Shown: one piece after another, positions 33,900 through 44,807 of the stretch
How the letters are laid out: every line of letters starts with the position of its first letter
Numbering within the stretch: the first letter of the stretch is position 1
Assembly (NCBI GenBank): GCA_036346375.1
Contig: CM070504.1
Coordinates: 5,887,890-5,951,889 of the forward strand
Direction: 5' to 3'
DNA from: Guadua angustifolia
Taxonomy: Eukaryota > Streptophyta > Magnoliopsida > Poales > Poaceae
Length of the DNA: 64,000 nucleotides
The notes under the pieces: model-generated
What the model saw: the letters and a program-made list of their open reading frames with translations, nothing else
The model's database searches: none
Told to the model about the DNA's origin: nothing
Position numbers and translations under genes: made by a program

Positions 33900-36066
33900 G
33901 CCGGGTTTCGCTTCTTCATCTTCCTCGCTCAAAGTCTTTACCTTCTTTACTTTCATGGCGCCTTCCATCCTCGCTTCCACCATCGATCTCGCTCGGTGAA
34001 GAAGATCTCCCACATCGCACCGGAGGGCACCTTCCACTTTCGGCGGGGACCCCACGCATGTGCCTCTCAATGAAATTCTCATCCACGTCAGGTGATGATG
34101 GCGGTCTGGTCCGCCATTCTCCGACTTCTTCCTCACCGTCCTCCATTTTTATGAAATCCACCACATTCACCTTACCCCCAACTCCATCGTCTTTCTTTCC
34201 ATCTTCGCACATCTCTGTGAAATGTTCATGGGGGTGATGTCGAATCTTCCTCTTTTCCGCTTATTTCTTCCTTTGCCGCGTCTCCACCGCGGCAGGGTAG
34301 TCGGGAGTTGCTATTTCCGCTCCGGGGCGGATTGGCCTCCTTACATTGCCTTCGGCCAGTCCAATCGAAGGCGTAAGCAATGATCGTCAGACATCGGCGA
34401 TGATAGCGAGTCGACGCCTGGGGTGCCAGCAAGCAGCGAGGCCTCCGAAATCGAACTTCGCCGGTCGAGGCGGCGAGCTCCTGCAATGGCGGCCGCATTA
34501 ACAGATCGGACGCCGGATTAACCGGCGCTGGTGGTGCAGGACTTTGTGACCGGAGAATCGGCCCCGCCGTCGACACGCCCATCTTGCATGGCGATACACA
34601 GCGAAGAAGACATAACGCGCATGTACCCCCGTCGTAAGTCTCCGTTTTCCTTTGGCTTTTTTTCGCATACATGCTTCTTTCTGCGGCTCCCTACCAACCG
34701 GCGGTTTTCTTTATCTTTGCCAAAAGCGGAAATCGGAGGGCAAATCATTAGCAAATGGCTTGCCAGATTGATGCCGCCGATTCCAAGCGGCTTGGACTTT
34801 CCAACAGCGGCTCGGCCGCTCGATGACTTGAGTCATGGGCTGCGGATCGTCAGCGGCTCCACCGATGGACTCCACTGACCCGCCGTGGTACCAGCCCGGC
34901 CACCGGTGATCAAGGAACGACCACCGCCAGCGATCGGACGCGAGCAAGCGACCACTTGTCCGGACGTCACGGGCGGACCCCAGAAGGCCACGCCCGCAGG
35001 CGAACTTCCGCCAGCTCCGCCACGATCGGCGGCACCTTCCGCAAGGGCAAAGGCACGCGAGCCGTCCCAACCACGATTTCGTCACTAGAGCCGCCGCCTC
35101 CTGCGGCGCCAGCTCCATCGCCTTCACCAGTTCCTTCTCCTCCGCCCGGCCCGACTACTCTGGCGCCAAGCACCTCGACCATGGGAGCCTATGCCACCGC
35201 TGATGGGTGGGCTTACGCCCGGCGGCCGCTTTAGTTTGAGGTGCGCCAAGGGCGGCCTCAAGACGCCCAGTATGCAGACATCCCCGCCCATCGGGCGGCG
35301 GCGAACTTCGCTCAAGTGCCTCCGGCCATCTCCACTGAGAGGGTCGAGGAGGGCGACCCTAGCACCAGCGCCTCCGGCCATCTCGCCCCTCGCACCGCCG
35401 CTGCCCCCGCCGCGCGCTTCGTCGAGCTCTTCACCGAACTTGGCGGAATACACGCCTCGCTGGGCACCGTTCTCGCCACAGCCGCCAGGCATGGGGCTCG
35501 ATAACAACAACGATTGGCGTCGGTGAGCGGCGAATGGCGGCGGGGAGCGGAGAGGGCGGAGGCGGAATTGGCGCAGGAAAGGGCCAATGTGACCGCCATG
35601 CAGCTGCGGGCGGAGAGGGCTAAAGCAGCGCTGAAGCACTCGGAACATGAGTCCTTCCGCCTGCGGCACAGTCTCGCCATCATGCTTAAGAAGGCCTTCC
35701 AGCGCACGAAGAGGTGTTTGGAGCTCTTGGGGTGGCTCGAATCGCCCTGCAAGACTCGCCTTGCGGTTCGCCTGCGACCAACCAAAGCCGCAGAGGCACT
35801 CGGGCTGCCCATCGCCCTAGCCTTCGCTCAGAGGGGGCGAAGTTGCGATCATGGCGCGACTTACATGTCATCTCTCATGCGCCCGCCCGCCGCCGCCGAT
35901 CAATGGCGGTGGTGACGGCGGCGTTGAGGGAGCCTTGCGGAAACGCAGTGCTGTAGGCCGCCGAAACCGTGGCGGGTTCTTCGCGGTGGAGCGGCCGGTC
36001 ATGGGCGTCTCCACCCGTGGCGGAGGAGGGAGAGGGCGCCACGACCTCGACTTTGGCGATGAGTGA
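33900..36066 (+). other. Plus-strand ORF region antisense to the Gypsy element
   Basis: Discontinuous plus-strand frames with protein-like composition lie here, for example 'HIAPEGTFHFRRGPHACASM' and a coiled-coil-like stretch at 35545-35660 ('GAERAEAELAQERANVTAMQ', '..ERAKAALKHSEHESF'). The last frame ends at a stop at 36064-36066. Tat elements of grasses often carry an extra ORF, sometimes antisense, between pol and the 3' LTR, and the position fits. The frames are broken, and no domain is certain. Confidence 0.4.
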
Positions 36067-36499
36067 AGGGTTGGCGGCGCTTTAGTTCTTTTTGCTTCTT
36101 CTTCCTTTTGTCTTATGTTGATCTACCTTCCCGCATAGACCAACATCGGGCAAATCTTAGCGTAACGGATATTTTTACTTGTTTTACCCGGCGCTTGTTT
36201 ACTTTGCTTGATTGATTTTGTTTGTTAGAGCCGCCAGCGACAAATATAAACTTCGACCATGACGCCAAGTAAACTCTTAAGTTTAGGACAACGCCGATCC
36301 CTTTTTAGGTCACGTGCAAGCGGCTACAAACATAAGCACAAACCACGCAAGTTACACGTAACTTAGGTAAAATGACCTTGAACTCGGCATTCGCGAAACG
36401 CAGAATAGCCTTAGCTTTAGGTTTTTGCGCAAGATTGTTCTTTGGTTCAAATCCTCCGAACTTAGATCCCGATGATCCTTGGGCCGTCTTTGCGGCATG

Positions 36500-37260
36500 G
36501 CGTGGCGAACAACAAGTTTCCGGGAGTGTTTTTAGGCCAGCAGTACTCGACGGTGACGACTAGCGGTGCTTTAAGGAGCCAACCCGAGGCATGCGAGCCG
36601 TGTTCGAGTACTGTGCCCAACTCACACTCCGGTCACTTGCCCTCGCCGAACGCTAACACTTAGCACTTTTCCCTTTATTATCAAGGGGCCGTTGGTTTTT
36701 GATGCCCGCGACAATCACGCATAGCTTGGTCCATCTCAGTGTATACATAAGCAAAAGATTAGAAGTGTAGCACAAGACACTTATCTGGCTTATGTACCAC
36801 GAGCGATCGGCCAGGTGGCCGGTGACCACCTTGAGCATCAAAGCGACCAGCCCCGAGCATCGGGCAACTTGACACCGAGCATCAGGCGACCGGCCCGAAC
36901 ATCCGGGCGATGTTGAGTTTTTCCTTGAGCGGGCGGTAGCTCGATCTTTGCCTATCTTTACACACAACTATCGCAAAGACAAGCAGGCATTACGTGTGGC
37001 ATATGTAGGAGGATCAAAACAACATAAATCCTCGCAGTGGATCGTTATGGTTCGTTCTTTTTGGATTCTAAGTCCGTACGACCTTTCTGGGAACCGAACC
37101 ACAGCGTTGCGTGACCAAGAAGCGGGCTTCCTGGAGTGGTAATAGGCCAACGGCGCTCGCGGTGACGACCAGTAGTGCTTCTAAGAGCCAACCCGAGGCG
37201 TGCGAGCCGCGTTTGGGCGCCGTGCCAAACTCGCCCCCCGGTTACCCGTTCTTGCCCCAC
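36500..37260. repeat. Direct repeats within the Gypsy non-coding region
   Basis: Copies at about 36525-36655 and 37135-37265 share 'cggtgacgac.ag..gtgctt', 'agagccaacccgaggc.tgc' and 'gagccg.gtt.g'. They lie between the antisense ORF region and integrase, where Tat elements tend to accumulate repeats. The 36660-37100 spacer holds 'cgaccggc/cgggc' repeats. Confidence 0.6.
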
Positions 37261-37482
37261 GTAGGCGTCGGGCGCCATCACGGATCGACAAAGAATTTCC
37301 AAATAGTCAGGACCAACAACATCCATACGAAAAGCTGCCCCTTAGGGCGCAAAAGAGATAAAGATGGTAAAGTAAAAGCCTTCAAGGCAACAACTTTACT
37401 AATCGCCAGTAGCCGCCGATCAGCCGGGGGAAAGACTTACCTTGAGCTGACCAAAGCGAACTAATGGATACTTACAATTCTT

Positions 37483-40318
37483 TCAAGGGTAGAACTTCCG
37501 TAACAACTCTATGTTGTAGGAATTCGCCAGTTCTTCGCCGTCCTCAGTGGCCAACCGGACCGCCCCGGGTCGAGATACTGAAACCACCTTAAAGGGGCCC
37601 TCCCACCGGGGAGACAGTTTGTGCAACCCGGCATGCGTCTGAATCTGCATAAGACCAGTGCCCATCGCCGCCGTGTTCTCTCGGAGACCGGGTGGTATGG
37701 TACCGCTGAGGCTTTCTTGATACCAGTAGTGGCGCGGCGGCCGATCCGCACTTCCTCCAGAGGTTGACTTCTTCTCGTCGGAGATCTTCTTGGCCTTCCT
37801 CGTTGAGCGCCGAGACACGCGGTGAACCGAAGCGGCAACTCGAGGGGAAGAACAGCTTCGCCCGTACACGGGAAGAAAGGCGTCTCGCTGATGGCTGGCC
37901 GGGCGTGGTGCCGCGACCCGCAACCGTAGGAGCTCTTCCGTCCATCGTGCGCCCGCAGGAGCCGATCAAGCGCCCTCGTCTTGAGACCCTTCAACACCGG
38001 TAGCGTTGGCGCGTTTTGTTGACCATTACTCTTGGGATGGGCCATTGTTAAGCATACTTTGGTGCCCATCTGCGTTGCGAACTCGAAAAGCCGCTATTGG
38101 TGAACGGAGTTCGTTAGCCGGTAATGATGCGGTTGGCGACTCGAAAGCGGGTAAAGATCTGCGCATGAACTTGATGCGGCGGCGGCCGTGATGGCGCGCC
38201 TTTGCCTTCAACCCACTTGGTGAACTTGTCGATGGCGGCGAAAAGGTGGGTGAAACCCCACATGGCCAGCGAGAGCGGGCCCGAGATATCGATCCCGCAC
38301 CGCAAGCGGCCAAGAGAGTGGGATGGTTTGCGAGGCTTAATTGGTCGGTGGATCGCCTAGCGAAGAACCGACAAGCCGCATTTCCTCACCAGCTCGCAAG
38401 CATCCTGGAGGGCAGTAGGCCAATAAAATCCTTGGCGAAACGCTTTGCCGACTAGCGTTCGGCCGGACATATGGCTCCCGCACATGCCTCCATGGATATC
38501 AGAGAGCAGGCTGCTCCCCTCTTCCCGAGTGATGCACTTAAGTAGAACTCCGTTTCTGCTCCGGCGATATAGGTCCCCACCTACCAGAGTATAGCACTTG
38601 GCCTTGCGTGCAATCTTCTCAGCTAAGGCATCATCGTCGGGATCACTTGGTCACGCAGAAGGCTAGGATAGGATCCATCCATGACCTTCTTGGCTGGCGT
38701 GGCGAACACTCGGTGCTCGCCGGGTACTCCCGGCCAAGCTTTTCCCCAGTCTGCATCGGCAAAGACCGCCGCTTCCGTCCGGACACAGAAATTTGAGGCA
38801 CGCCGCTGCCTTCCTCCTCGAACTAGAGACGCGGCACCGCCTTCCCCGCCTGAGTCGGAGGCCGCAATGGCCATGCCGTCGTCCCCACCTGAACTGGGGG
38901 CTGCGATGGATGGTCGCGATAGTCTTTCCTCGAAGACCCCGACCGGAACAGAAGCTTTTGAGGACGCAAGCTGTGAAAGCCCATCCGCAAGGTGGTTGTC
39001 GCGTCGAGGGATATGAACATACCCCAATCCTTCAAAGTGGTGCTCTATTTTTCGGACCTCCGCCAGGTACGCCGCCATGGTGGGGTCATAACACTGGAAC
39101 TCCTTCCGCGCTTGGTTGATGACTAGCAGGGAGTCACCCTTGACTTGGAGACGCTGGATGCCCAGCGCCGAAGCGATGCGTAACCCTACCAGTAGGCCCT
39201 CATATTCAGCTGTGTTGTTTATGGCCTTGAAGTCGAGGGCGACCACATATTGGAGGGTGTCATCGGTCGAGGAGACCCGGACAACCCCAGCCCCGCGCCT
39301 TCCAGCCTAAATGAGCCATCGAAGAATAAGGTCCAAGGAGAAGGCGTGGGTGCTTCTTCGGCTTTAGGAGTGGCGGGAGTCCACTCGGCGACGAACTCCG
39401 CCAGCTTCTGGCTCTTGATGGCGGTGCGGGGTACAAATTTTAGGTTGAACTCCCCCAGTTCCACCGACCACTTATATCTGACCTACGCTTCATGGTTGTG
39501 GAGAATTTCTCGCAGAGGGTAGGCCGTGACCACGGTGATTTCTCGCCCTTGGAAATAATGTCGCAGCTTCCTGGATGCCACCAAGACCGCATACATCATT
39601 TTCTAAGCCTGCGGGTATCGAGTTTTCGCTTCATGCAACACCTTGCTAATGTAGTAAACCGGCTTCGGGACGCCTTCCCTCTCCACAACCAGTACCGCAC
39701 TCACCACCTCGGGGTGGCGGCAATGTCTGAGAACAGCGGCTGCATGCACAGGGGAGACCAAAGCCGGGAGAGGTGAGGTATTGCTTCAAGTCTTCAAATG
39801 CCTTCTGTGCCTCATCTGTCCACTCAAAGTGGTTAGTCTTCTTCAACAGCTTAAACAGAGGCAAACTTCTCTCTCCCAACCGGGCAATGAACCGTCCCAG
39901 GGAGGCGAGGCGACCGCCGGACATCGGACTGTTTGAGTCGCACTGGCGGCTTCATGTGCTCGATAGCCGCTATCTTGTCAGGATTGGTTTCAATACCTCG
40001 GTTGGACACCAGGAATCCCAGCAGCTTGCCGGAGGGCACACCAAACACACATTTTTCTGGGTTGAGCTTCAGGCAATTTTTTCGGAGGTTAGCAAAGGTT
40101 TCCTCCAGGTCTTGGATTAGTTCTTCACTCTTTTTAATCTTCACAACTAAGTCGTCAATGTAGACCTCAAGATTTCGCCCTATCTGAGGACGGAAAGTAA
40201 TATGCATGGCACGTTGATAAGTAGAACCAGCATTCTTTAAACCAAAAGCCATTCTAACATAATGATAAACACCCGTAGGGGTTACAAAAGCAGTCTTCTC
40301 TTCATCTTCTACCGCCAC
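37483..40318 (-). pseudogene. Gypsy pol: reverse transcriptase, RNase H, integrase remnants
   Basis: From the 5' side: 'AVEDEEKTAFVTPTGVYHYV', 'RMAFGLKNAGSTYQRAMH', the catalytic 'VYIDDLVVK', and 'LNPEKCVFGVPSGKLLGFLV' (40318-39851). Then 'LKKTNHFEWTDEAQKAFEDL', 'LGEFNLKFVPRTAIKSQKLA' and 'TLFFDGSF', followed by 'NNTAEYEGLLVGLRIA' and 'VHIPRRDNHLADGLSQLA', the additional RNase H typical of Tat. Integrase shows 'GGMCGSHMSGRTLVGKAFRQ' and 'CGIDISGPLSLAMWGFTHLF', 'AIDKFTKWVEGK', and the C-terminus 'LSPRWEGPFKVVSV'. Many frameshifts and stops; inactive. Confidence 0.85.
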
Positions 40319-40321
40319 TTA

Positions 40322-40552
40322 GAGTGTGTTTGGTTGCATGTATCAAGTAGTATATATATGAGATGGTTCAAGAAAAATGTTATTCATATGTTTCGTTGTT
40401 GAATAAAACCATCCCGTTCTCGATAGTGTGATACAAATTTGATGAATATTCTCTATAGATATTGAACCATTTCATTCATTCAAAATAATGAAACCAAATA
40501 GTACAGAACTATCTCATCCCTTTCAACCTCATTCCACCTACCAAACACACGC
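40322..40552. mobile_element. Tourist-like MITE, TSD TTA, at the Gypsy break
   Basis: TIRs 'gagtgtgtttggttgcatg' and 'cacctaccaaacacacgc' bound 231 bp, with TTA at 40319-40321 and 40553-40555. It sits exactly at the truncated end of the Gypsy pol region. The interior is a palindrome rich in 'gatggttcaa/ttgaaccat'. Confidence 0.88.
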
Positions 40553-40558
40553 TTAGTA

Positions 40559-41142
40559 GGATCATGCTGGCACAACGTTTAAACTGCACGGTATTTTGCA
40601 ACAACAATAAACATGAAAACGTTTAATGGTTGCATTATCTGATATCTGAAGACTCTGTTAGCAATCTAAACGGTACAAATCGTCACTTTTGAGTGCATAT
40701 GATCGTTTCTTGTGGCTAACGAGGACTTTTGGCCGATGGAGCAGAGCTCGTGTATTTATGATGTGGCTGTCATGATGTATGAACCGTCTATGATGGCAAT
40801 CTAAACGCGATGTGCTCATCCATCGCAGGTGAAAGCCATCAAATCTAAAAAGGATGGTTGCTCTAAAAGGATGTTTCCTTCAACTTTCCTAACATATGTG
40901 TGAGATCAAGAACAAGTGAGTTCTCTCGTTTGGCCTGTGCCACTTAGATGATAGGATGCCTGAACCCAATCCGTGCTAAATCTGACAATACGCAAGACAG
41001 CCCTGAAATTTGGTAGCTAGGATCATGCCGGCGCAGTGTTTAAACTGCATGGTATCTTGCAGCAACAAGTAACATGAAAATGTTGAATGGTTGCATGATC
41101 TGATATCTGAAGTCTCTGTCAGAAATCTAAAGGGTACAAATC
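40559..41142. repeat. Direct repeat pair, about 123 bp, 461 bp apart
   Basis: 40559-40681 and 41020-41142 share 'ggatcatgc.ggc.ca', 'gtttaaactgca.ggtat', 'tgatatctgaag.ctctgt' and 'ggtacaaatc'. Orientation is the same. Likely a local duplication of intergenic sequence. Confidence 0.75.
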
Positions 41143-42386
41143 AGAAAGCACGAGTTCTGTACGATTAATGTCTAAAGGAGACAAGACTAGAAACATACAA
41201 GAACAATTCATGTGGCTTAATTCAATTTCGACCTCAAGTTAAATAATCGTGGCAACACAGTTTTATTTTTTTTCCCATGTAGTACAGATATGAATCATCT
41301 GCCACACAAATTAATGGTCCAATGCAAGTCACTTTGAAGTTTTAAGGGGGCTGTAGCTTTCGGCTGTTCTAGGTGAGGACCAATTCGTCAAGGGTTACCT
41401 CCTGTAACTCCCAAGCCTATCTTCATCTCAAGTCATCGAATTGGAAATTATTTTTTTCAGTGAAGTTCAGATATGATGTCTATCAAAACGGTTCTGCAGA
41501 CGTAATGCAATTGGTTGAAATGAAGTGTTCACCCAATCCCTGACATGGACATCGCATACACTGATAAGTCTGTCTGATGGAGACAGAAAACAAGGAGTGA
41601 TTAAATAAGTAGTGGAAAATTTTCCTAGAGAAGATTGGAAAAGTCATACACTATGCAATTCTACGAGCATTTCTAAAGGCAGTGTGGTTTAGCCTGCTTC
41701 TTCCCTTGACACGCTAGGCTGCCTAAAGGGCCATTTCAACTAAAAAAATCATTAACTTGGTTGGGGGGAAGAAGCCTAGTTTTTCCTTGTTGACTGTTGA
41801 CAAATAAATGCATAAAATCGTGGTGTTTCAATCAGATTAGATTCTACAGCATTCCAATTCAAGAATTTAGCTCTATAAGATCGGCATTGTTTGAATTATG
41901 CAATGATGAAATGGAGTGCTCTTGAAGGAAATGAATGGTTGAGTCTAGAGCTCAAGCTAGTGATGCATTTCTATCTGGAAAGACTATTGGTCAGCATAAT
42001 TGCTGTATATGTCAATCAAGCTAGTCAAATAGTCATATCTGAAGATAAAGTAAATCTGAAGTATTTGCTGTGGTCGCAACCAACTCTGAGTGAATGGGTA
42101 AACTGCTCACAGCCACTCTTCTGGTTGTTGGTGGCCTTGTTCATATTGCGACGAGATGTTCTTGTCACTTCTTCTATGTGTTTTGTTCGTTTCCTCTCGT
42201 TCTTGGATGTAGTTAAGGTGTGACAAAAACTGTTCTTATGCTTTCGAATGGTTGGAGAGGCCCTAGATTCTAGAAGCCGGGAGGAACTAGTTTCAATTTC
42301 CTAACGCTCTTCGTTGTTTTATCTGCAGAATCTAAGCTGCTAAGAATTAATAGCACGTCGACGTTGAAGGCAGCAGCTAATGTCAC
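41143..42386. other. Intergenic, no gene supported
   Basis: A 110-codon plus ORF at 41891-42223 lacks domain, splice support or a good start context. A 'taaatgcataaaatc' AT-rich background surrounds it. Confidence 0.4.
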
Positions 42387-42398
42387 GGCGAGAAGAGG

Positions 42399-42606
42399 GC
42401 CAAGCTTAGCTCAGGTTGGTGAGGGCGTCAGCTGCACGCTTGTCCGCACGCGTTCGAGTCTCGCTCGATGCGTGCACTCACGAAGCCGAACGCAAGCCTG
42501 TGTGTGCCTGGGTGTGTTAGAGTGTGTATTTGTAGGTCAGCTGTTATTAAAGAGTACTTTAGTGAATACCAGTACTCTGGCCAATTTTTAAATAAAAAAG
42601 AGACAT
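42399..42606 (+). mobile_element. tRNA-derived SINE with 12-bp TSD
   Basis: The element starts just before 'cttagctcaggttggtgag' (A-box like) and has 'gttcgagtctc' (B box) about 40 bp on, then a tRNA-unrelated body and an A-rich end 'tttttaaataaaaaaga'. Flanks 'ggcgagaagagg' (42387-42398) and 'ggcaagaagagg' (42607-42618) match at 11 of 12 bases. SINEs use LINE machinery for insertion. Confidence 0.85.
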
Positions 42607-42674
42607 GGCAAGAAGAGGTAGGAGTAGATCTGGGTTGCAACTAATTTGAGTTTTGAGTGAATTAGGATAAACAC

Positions 42675-42833
42675 CTGAATCCATGTTCTGGTGTTGGCAT
42701 CATTGAGATGCTGAAATACTTGATCAGGATGTCCTTGTCTCTTCCATACATCATCACTGTTGGAATGCAATAGGACCTGATCTTTTGCCTTCGGGTCAAA
42801 CGCGAGCCATCGCACTCGCATGTGCCTTATCTC
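42675..42833 (-). CDS. Orphan internal exon of an unrecognised gene
   Basis: On the minus strand a 159-nt block starts after 'gctccgcgcag' and ends before the donor 'gtgttt', and is open for exactly 53 codons. Its peptide looks coding: 'MRVRWLAFDPKAKDQVLLHS', 'DDVWKRQGHPDQVFQHL', 'NDANTRTWIQ'. I do not recognise the family, and found no convincing neighbouring exon; a SINE lies 57 bp downstream on that strand. It could be one exon of a gene with distant exons or a gene remnant. Confidence 0.45.
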
Positions 42834-44098
42834 CTGCGCGGAGCATTTGATCAGAAATCAGAAGGTTGTTACAGCACCATGAAATTCTGAGTGTCAATTG
42901 TATAGAAGAAAGTACTTTAAAATTTCTCAAAAAAAAACCTCGAACATGCACGGCATGATTAACACGATAGAACCCTAAAACTAAATTTGGGTGCAAGCTA
43001 GGTTATTACACGGTTAATTAACAGGACATGACTGTAGAACCCTGTTTGATTTCCATCATGAAATCCAGGGTTATCGCTTTGTTCGAAAAGAAAAAAAAGA
43101 ACAGAGCATTTTGTTTGATAATGAAAGATTATATTTTCCGGTCCCTGTTACCCTGTATCATGAGATATCCACAACTAAAAATGAACGGGATATGACTGAC
43201 GCGGAACGTTACTTGATTATTGGGTGGATTAAGATGATAGTAAAATCCTTTATGTCACATTTTGGTGTTACATTTTAATAGCTCTGCTGGATCGAACTAT
43301 TGACAGTATATTTTCCTACACGTATTTGACTGAAGAGCCGCTACGTACGTACATTGCACGAAATTCGACACGCCAATTGTTTTGTGGATGCCATGAACTT
43401 AGCCTAACATCTCAATGTTTGCTCTTTGAAAATCTTTCTACGTAGTTTAGTTCTCGAAAAAATTTCACCAATTTTCATGCTAATTAAAGCTTAATCTAGG
43501 ATTTTCAAAAAACAAAACAATTTAATATAATTAAGTCCAAAGTCAATAGCAGTCAAAAAAAATTGTGCTTGAAAGTATTTTACATATTTTTCTAGAATTG
43601 TTTCGAATTTACCAGATCTACAATTTCCTATGCCAAAAATGGAAAGAGGTTTTCATGCATGCCCCATCAATGTGTGTACGCGCGAGCTCCTTCCAACCTG
43701 AACCACATTGATGATCTTTATTAGCTCCCTTGGCCTTATTTTTTTAAAATGTGGCCTATTTCTGAGCGAAATTGCGAATATAAGTCCGTCTCGGCCATAG
43801 AACATAACTCTAGCGACAGGCCAACGCGGGAGGGGACCTGCCATAGCTTATAAGCACAGGAGTCACATTCTATGATTGGGATGAGACTATATTTATAATT
43901 TCACTTCAAAAGAGCAACATCTGGAAAAAAAAAGACAAAAAAGGATAAAAAAATTGATCACTTCCACCGCGTTGACCGTGCGCTAACATTTATAGCTACC
44001 GGCACAAAGGTCAAGCTTCTAGAAGCCACATCCATATCAAGATGCAACTAACACCATAGGATTTATCTAGTAACTTTATGTTCATTTAGTTCGCATCA
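42834..44098. other. Intergenic, no gene seen
   Basis: AT-rich with poly-A tracts at 42928-42937 and 43087-43103. No supported gene; ORFs are short and featureless. Confidence 0.45.
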
Positions 44099-44101
44099 TT
44101 A

Positions 44102-44804
44102 AGGCCCTTTTTGGATCAATTAGCTCTAAGGCTATTCCCAGTAGAGAGTTTCATTTCACGGTTTCCAAAATTGCCATGTCATCGAAAGAGATTTGAGTAG
44201 ATGAATGAAACAAGAACCACAATATATAGTTTCATTTCACGCTTCATATGCTAACCATCGCATTTAATTGTAGACAACATTGGGCTTGGATGAAATGAAA
44301 CTCTATAGCCCTCGAAGTTTCAATAGGTTTTATAGTTTTGGTTGGAAACACCCGCTTTGATGAAACTCATTCCTCTCTCTCTTCATAATTATCATGCCAT
44401 GTCATCCAAATTGGATGTGTCACATCATTTAATGGGAATGAAACCCTCATGAAACCTCCACTGGGAATGGCCTAATAGTTAGCTGGCTAATTATTAGTTA
44501 GGACTATTTAGATCTACTAGCTAATATATAAGTGGTTGGAAATTTGGTTGCGGGTGCAAATGCCTATTGTATCCTTACATTAATTAACTGTTTGCATTAA
44601 TTAGCTGTTTGCGGTGGAGGGTCCGAGGGCAAATTGGTCTTTTGACCATCCATTAGTTGAAATTAGCAGGAGAGAATCAGTTAATGAGATAACTATTAGT
44701 GGGTTGTTGGCTAACTATTAGCTGGGCTATTAGCTGAGCTGTTTAGATCTATTTCAGCTAATTTTAGCAGCTTAACTGTTAGTGCTAATGGATCCAAACA
44801 TGAC
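44102..44804. mobile_element. Outer MITE carrying a second MITE inside
   Basis: Ends 'aggccctttttggatc' and 'gatccaaacatgac' with TTA at 44099-44101 and 44805-44807. The interior is rich in 'ttagctggctaa/ttagctaa' motifs. An inner MITE occupies 44130-44472. Related sequence recurs at 62232-62562. Confidence 0.7.
44130..44472. mobile_element. Inner MITE, TSD TAA
   Basis: TIRs 'ggctattcccagt' and 'actgggaatggcc' bound 343 bp, with TAA at 44127-44129 and 44473-44475. It sits within 30 bp of the left end of the outer MITE, so it inserted later. Confidence 0.85.
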
Positions 44805-44807
44805 TTA

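Larger units (their letters stand above)
32573..40318 (-). mobile_element. Tat-lineage Gypsy LTR retrotransposon, 5'-truncated
   Basis: Minus-strand element. The LTR end reads 'gaatcgccgaca' at 32584-32573, preceded by a U5-like segment and an LTR promoter. Pol fragments run from 40318 to 37483 in the order reverse transcriptase, RNase H, a second archaeal-type RNase H, integrase, as in Tat elements. Between pol and the 3' LTR lie GC-rich repeats and a plus-strand ORF region. Gag, protease and the 5' LTR are missing: the sequence stops at the start of the reverse transcriptase, exactly where a MITE abuts. No complete LTR pair or TSD could be defined, so age cannot be judged. Confidence 0.8.

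Noticed and set aside
41891..42223. 110-codon plus-strand ORF
   Set aside because: No recognisable domain, codon pattern or splice support, and AT-rich intergenic context.
42399..42480. Candidate tRNA gene (A and B boxes)
   Set aside because: It continues into a tRNA-unrelated body and A-rich tail with TSDs, so it is a SINE, not a tRNA gene.
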